Assembly: GCF_021216675.1 (NCBI RefSeq)
Contig: NZ_CP086120.1
Span: forward strand, 930,001-994,000
Direction: 5' to 3'
Origin: Streptomyces gobiensis
GTDB lineage: Bacteria > Actinomycetota > Actinomycetes > Streptomycetales > Streptomycetaceae
DNA: 64,000 bases
The position numbers were made by a program, and so were the translations under genes. The notes beneath the pieces are model-generated. The model was not told the DNA's origin and did no database searches. It saw only the letters and a program-made list of their open reading frames with translations. Shown in pieces: positions 62,923-64,000 of this stretch (positions within the stretch are counted from its first letter, which is position 1; each line of letters opens with the position of its first letter).

Positions 62923-63708
62923 ATGACCACCGCTTTGGCGCAGCACCGGATAAGTCCCGTCTTCCTCGGACTGGTGGCGATCATGGGGGCATCGGGCTGG
63001 GCGGTCTGGCGGGACGCCCCGCCACTGGCCGGCCTGTGGGTGTTCTTGTTCATCGTCTCGGCCTGGATCGTCTCGCTCTGTCTGCATGAGTACGCACACG
63101 CCCGTGCCGCGCTGCACAGCGGGGATCTCTCCGTGGGCGCGAAGGGCTACCTGACGTTCAACCCGCTGAAGTACACCCATGCTCTGCTGAGCATCGTGCT
63201 GCCCGTCCTCTTTGTCATCATGGGCGGGATCGGGCTGCCGGGCGGCGCGGTGTTCATCGAGCGTCACCGGATCCAGGGCCGGGTGAAGCACAGCCTGATC
63301 TCGGCCGCCGGGCCGCTGACAAACGCGGCGCTGGCGGTGGCGCTGACCGCGCCCTTCTGGCTGGACGCGCTGGACGGCGTACCGACGGCTTTCCGCTTCT
63401 CCCTGGCCTTCCTGGCGATGCTGCAGGTGACGGCGGCGATCCTGAACTTTCTGCCGGTGCCGGGGCTGGATGGCTACGGGGTGCTGGAACCGTGGCTTTC
63501 CCAGGGTGCGCGACGGCAGCTGGAGCCCTTCGCGCCGTTCGGTCTGATCGCGGTCTTCGGCTGTCTGTGGATCCCGGAGATCAGCCAGTTCTTCTGGAAC
63601 GGCATCCACACGCTGATGGCGTCGCTGGGCGTCCCGCAGTGGGATGTCTCCTACGGGCTGGAGTTCTTCCGCTTCTGGGAGGGCGAGCCGGTCGTCACTT
63701 CTCAGTGA
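62923..63708 (+). CDS. Site-2 protease-type membrane metalloprotease (M50)
   Basis: 261 residues with about six membrane helices. Zinc site HEYAH at 55-59 in SLCLHEYAHARAALHSGD, and the third ligand in NFLPVPGLDGYGVL. M50B proteins of this short form cut membrane-embedded anti-sigma or regulatory factors. The ATG at 62923 follows TACGGT (62909-62914) by 8 nt, so the mRNA may be leaderless; only ~57 bp separate it from the AfsR-like start, so the two promoters must be close together. Confidence 0.9.
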   Translation: MTTALAQHRISPVFLGLVAIMGASGWAVWRDAPPLAGLWVFLFIVSAWIVSLCLHEYAHARAALHSGDLSVGAKGYLTFNPLKYTHALLSIVLPVLFVIMGGIGLPGGAVFIERHRIQGRVKHSLISAAGPLTNAALAVALTAPFWLDALDGVPTAFRFSLAFLAMLQVTAAILNFLPVPGLDGYGVLEPWLSQGARRQLEPFAPFGLIAVFGCLWIPEISQFFWNGIHTLMASLGVPQWDVSYGLEFFRFWEGEPVVTSQ

Positions 63709-63943
63709 CGCACTGGGACGCGGCGGCCTTGTCCGCCTTCGCCTTGCTCCAGTAGAACCAGGCCATATTCGAGGCGACGCCCAGCATCAGGATCCAGACG
63801 ATCCCCAGCCAGCTCCCCTTGGAGAAGGAGACCACGGCGGCGGCGAGAGAGAGCGCACAGACGAGCAGGGCGTAGAGGGCGATACGGGGCATGAGGGCGG
63901 GCTCCAGATCGGGGCTTGCGGATACGGGGCCATTGTCCCCCAT
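63695..63943 (-). CDS. Small membrane protein
   Basis: 82 residues from the ATG at 63943 (an internal ATG at 63892 gives 65). Two membrane helices (~20-38 ALYALLVCALSLAAAVVSF and ~43-63). No family is recognised. It begins 11 bp after the stop of the gene cut by the right edge, so the two are probably co-transcribed. Its 3' end overlaps that of the site-2 protease by 14 bp. Confidence 0.7.
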   Translation of the reverse strand: MGDNGPVSASPDLEPALMPRIALYALLVCALSLAAAVVSFSKGSWLGIVWILMLGVASNMAWFYWSKAKADKAAASQCVTEK

Positions 63944-63954
63944 GCCCCTGGCGG

Positions 63955-64000
63955 TCAGATGTCGGTGAGGCGGACTCCGGCGTGTGCCCGGTAGCGGCGG
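63955..64000 (-). CDS. C-terminal end of a gene cut by the window edge
   Basis: The minus-strand frame reads RRYRAHAGVRLTDI then stop (63957-63955), natural-looking coding sequence upstream of the small membrane protein. Too little is present to name the family. Confidence 0.5.
   Translation of the reverse strand, partial: RRYRAHAGVRLTDI

Overview
This 64 kb window is high-GC chromosomal DNA of a Streptomyces species. The codon use (strong G/C at third positions), the many GTG starts and stop/start overlaps, the maltose/maltodextrin cluster (malR, malEFG, alpha-glucosidase, amylases), glnE with glnA2, Tat- and lipoprotein-exported enzymes and an AfsR-type regulator all fit that genus. I see no rRNA, tRNA or CRISPR array.

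Layout. (1) 1-11.3 kb, core-like: a truncated LacI regulator, a DUF72 protein, a PepSY/membrane-protein pair, a Tat-exported GH89 alpha-N-acetylglucosaminidase, a sigma-like membrane protein, a di-iron-type hydrolase with its ferredoxin reductase, and a TetR regulator with a perfect operator. (2) 11.4-24.6 kb, an accessory island with pseudogenes and an IS remnant. It carries an HTH protein, a flavoprotein, a HAD hydrolase, an XRE regulator, then a chain of overlapping genes ending in a graspetide (ATP-grasp RiPP) cassette: precursor (17094-17432), ATP-grasp ligase (17432-18400) and PIMT-like methyltransferase (18397-19569). After it come an IS5-like remnant, a beta-carbonic anhydrase, debris of a second graspetide locus (20784-21073), an ASCH remnant, and metal/arsenic genes (ArsR-CDF; ArsR and ArsO-like oxidoreductase). 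(3) 24.7-28.0 kb, secreted functions: GH5 glycosidase, S8 protease, a Pro/Gln-rich membrane protein. (4) 28.0-43.2 kb, starch and maltodextrin use: a 1801-residue amylase-pullulanase fusion, a CBM20 alpha-amylase, a second MalR-like regulator, alpha-glucosidase, MalGFE and divergent MalR. (5) 43.7-64 kb, core: PAP2-like protein, GlnE, GlnA2, AraC regulator, DoxX, NAD synthetase, MFS exporter, EEP phosphatase-fold protein, PanB, DrrAB-type ABC exporter, AfsR-like regulator, site-2 protease, small membrane protein, and the tail of one more gene.

How the genes work together. The extracellular amylase and amylase-pullulanase cut starch to maltodextrins, MalE-MalF-MalG import them (no ATPase is encoded here; in streptomycetes a shared MsiK ATPase does this), and the GH13 alpha-glucosidase degrades them inside the cell under MalR control. 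The graspetide genes should make a macrocyclic, probably aspartimidylated peptide whose precursor has an unfamiliar core.

The most striking non-coding feature is a family of six MITE-like intergenic repeats (about 210-345 bp, bounded by inverted copies of a CCCCTTCCCGGCTGTACC end). All lie in regions 1, 4 and 5 and none in the island. Their central hairpin keeps its shape while its inner stem sequence differs between copies.
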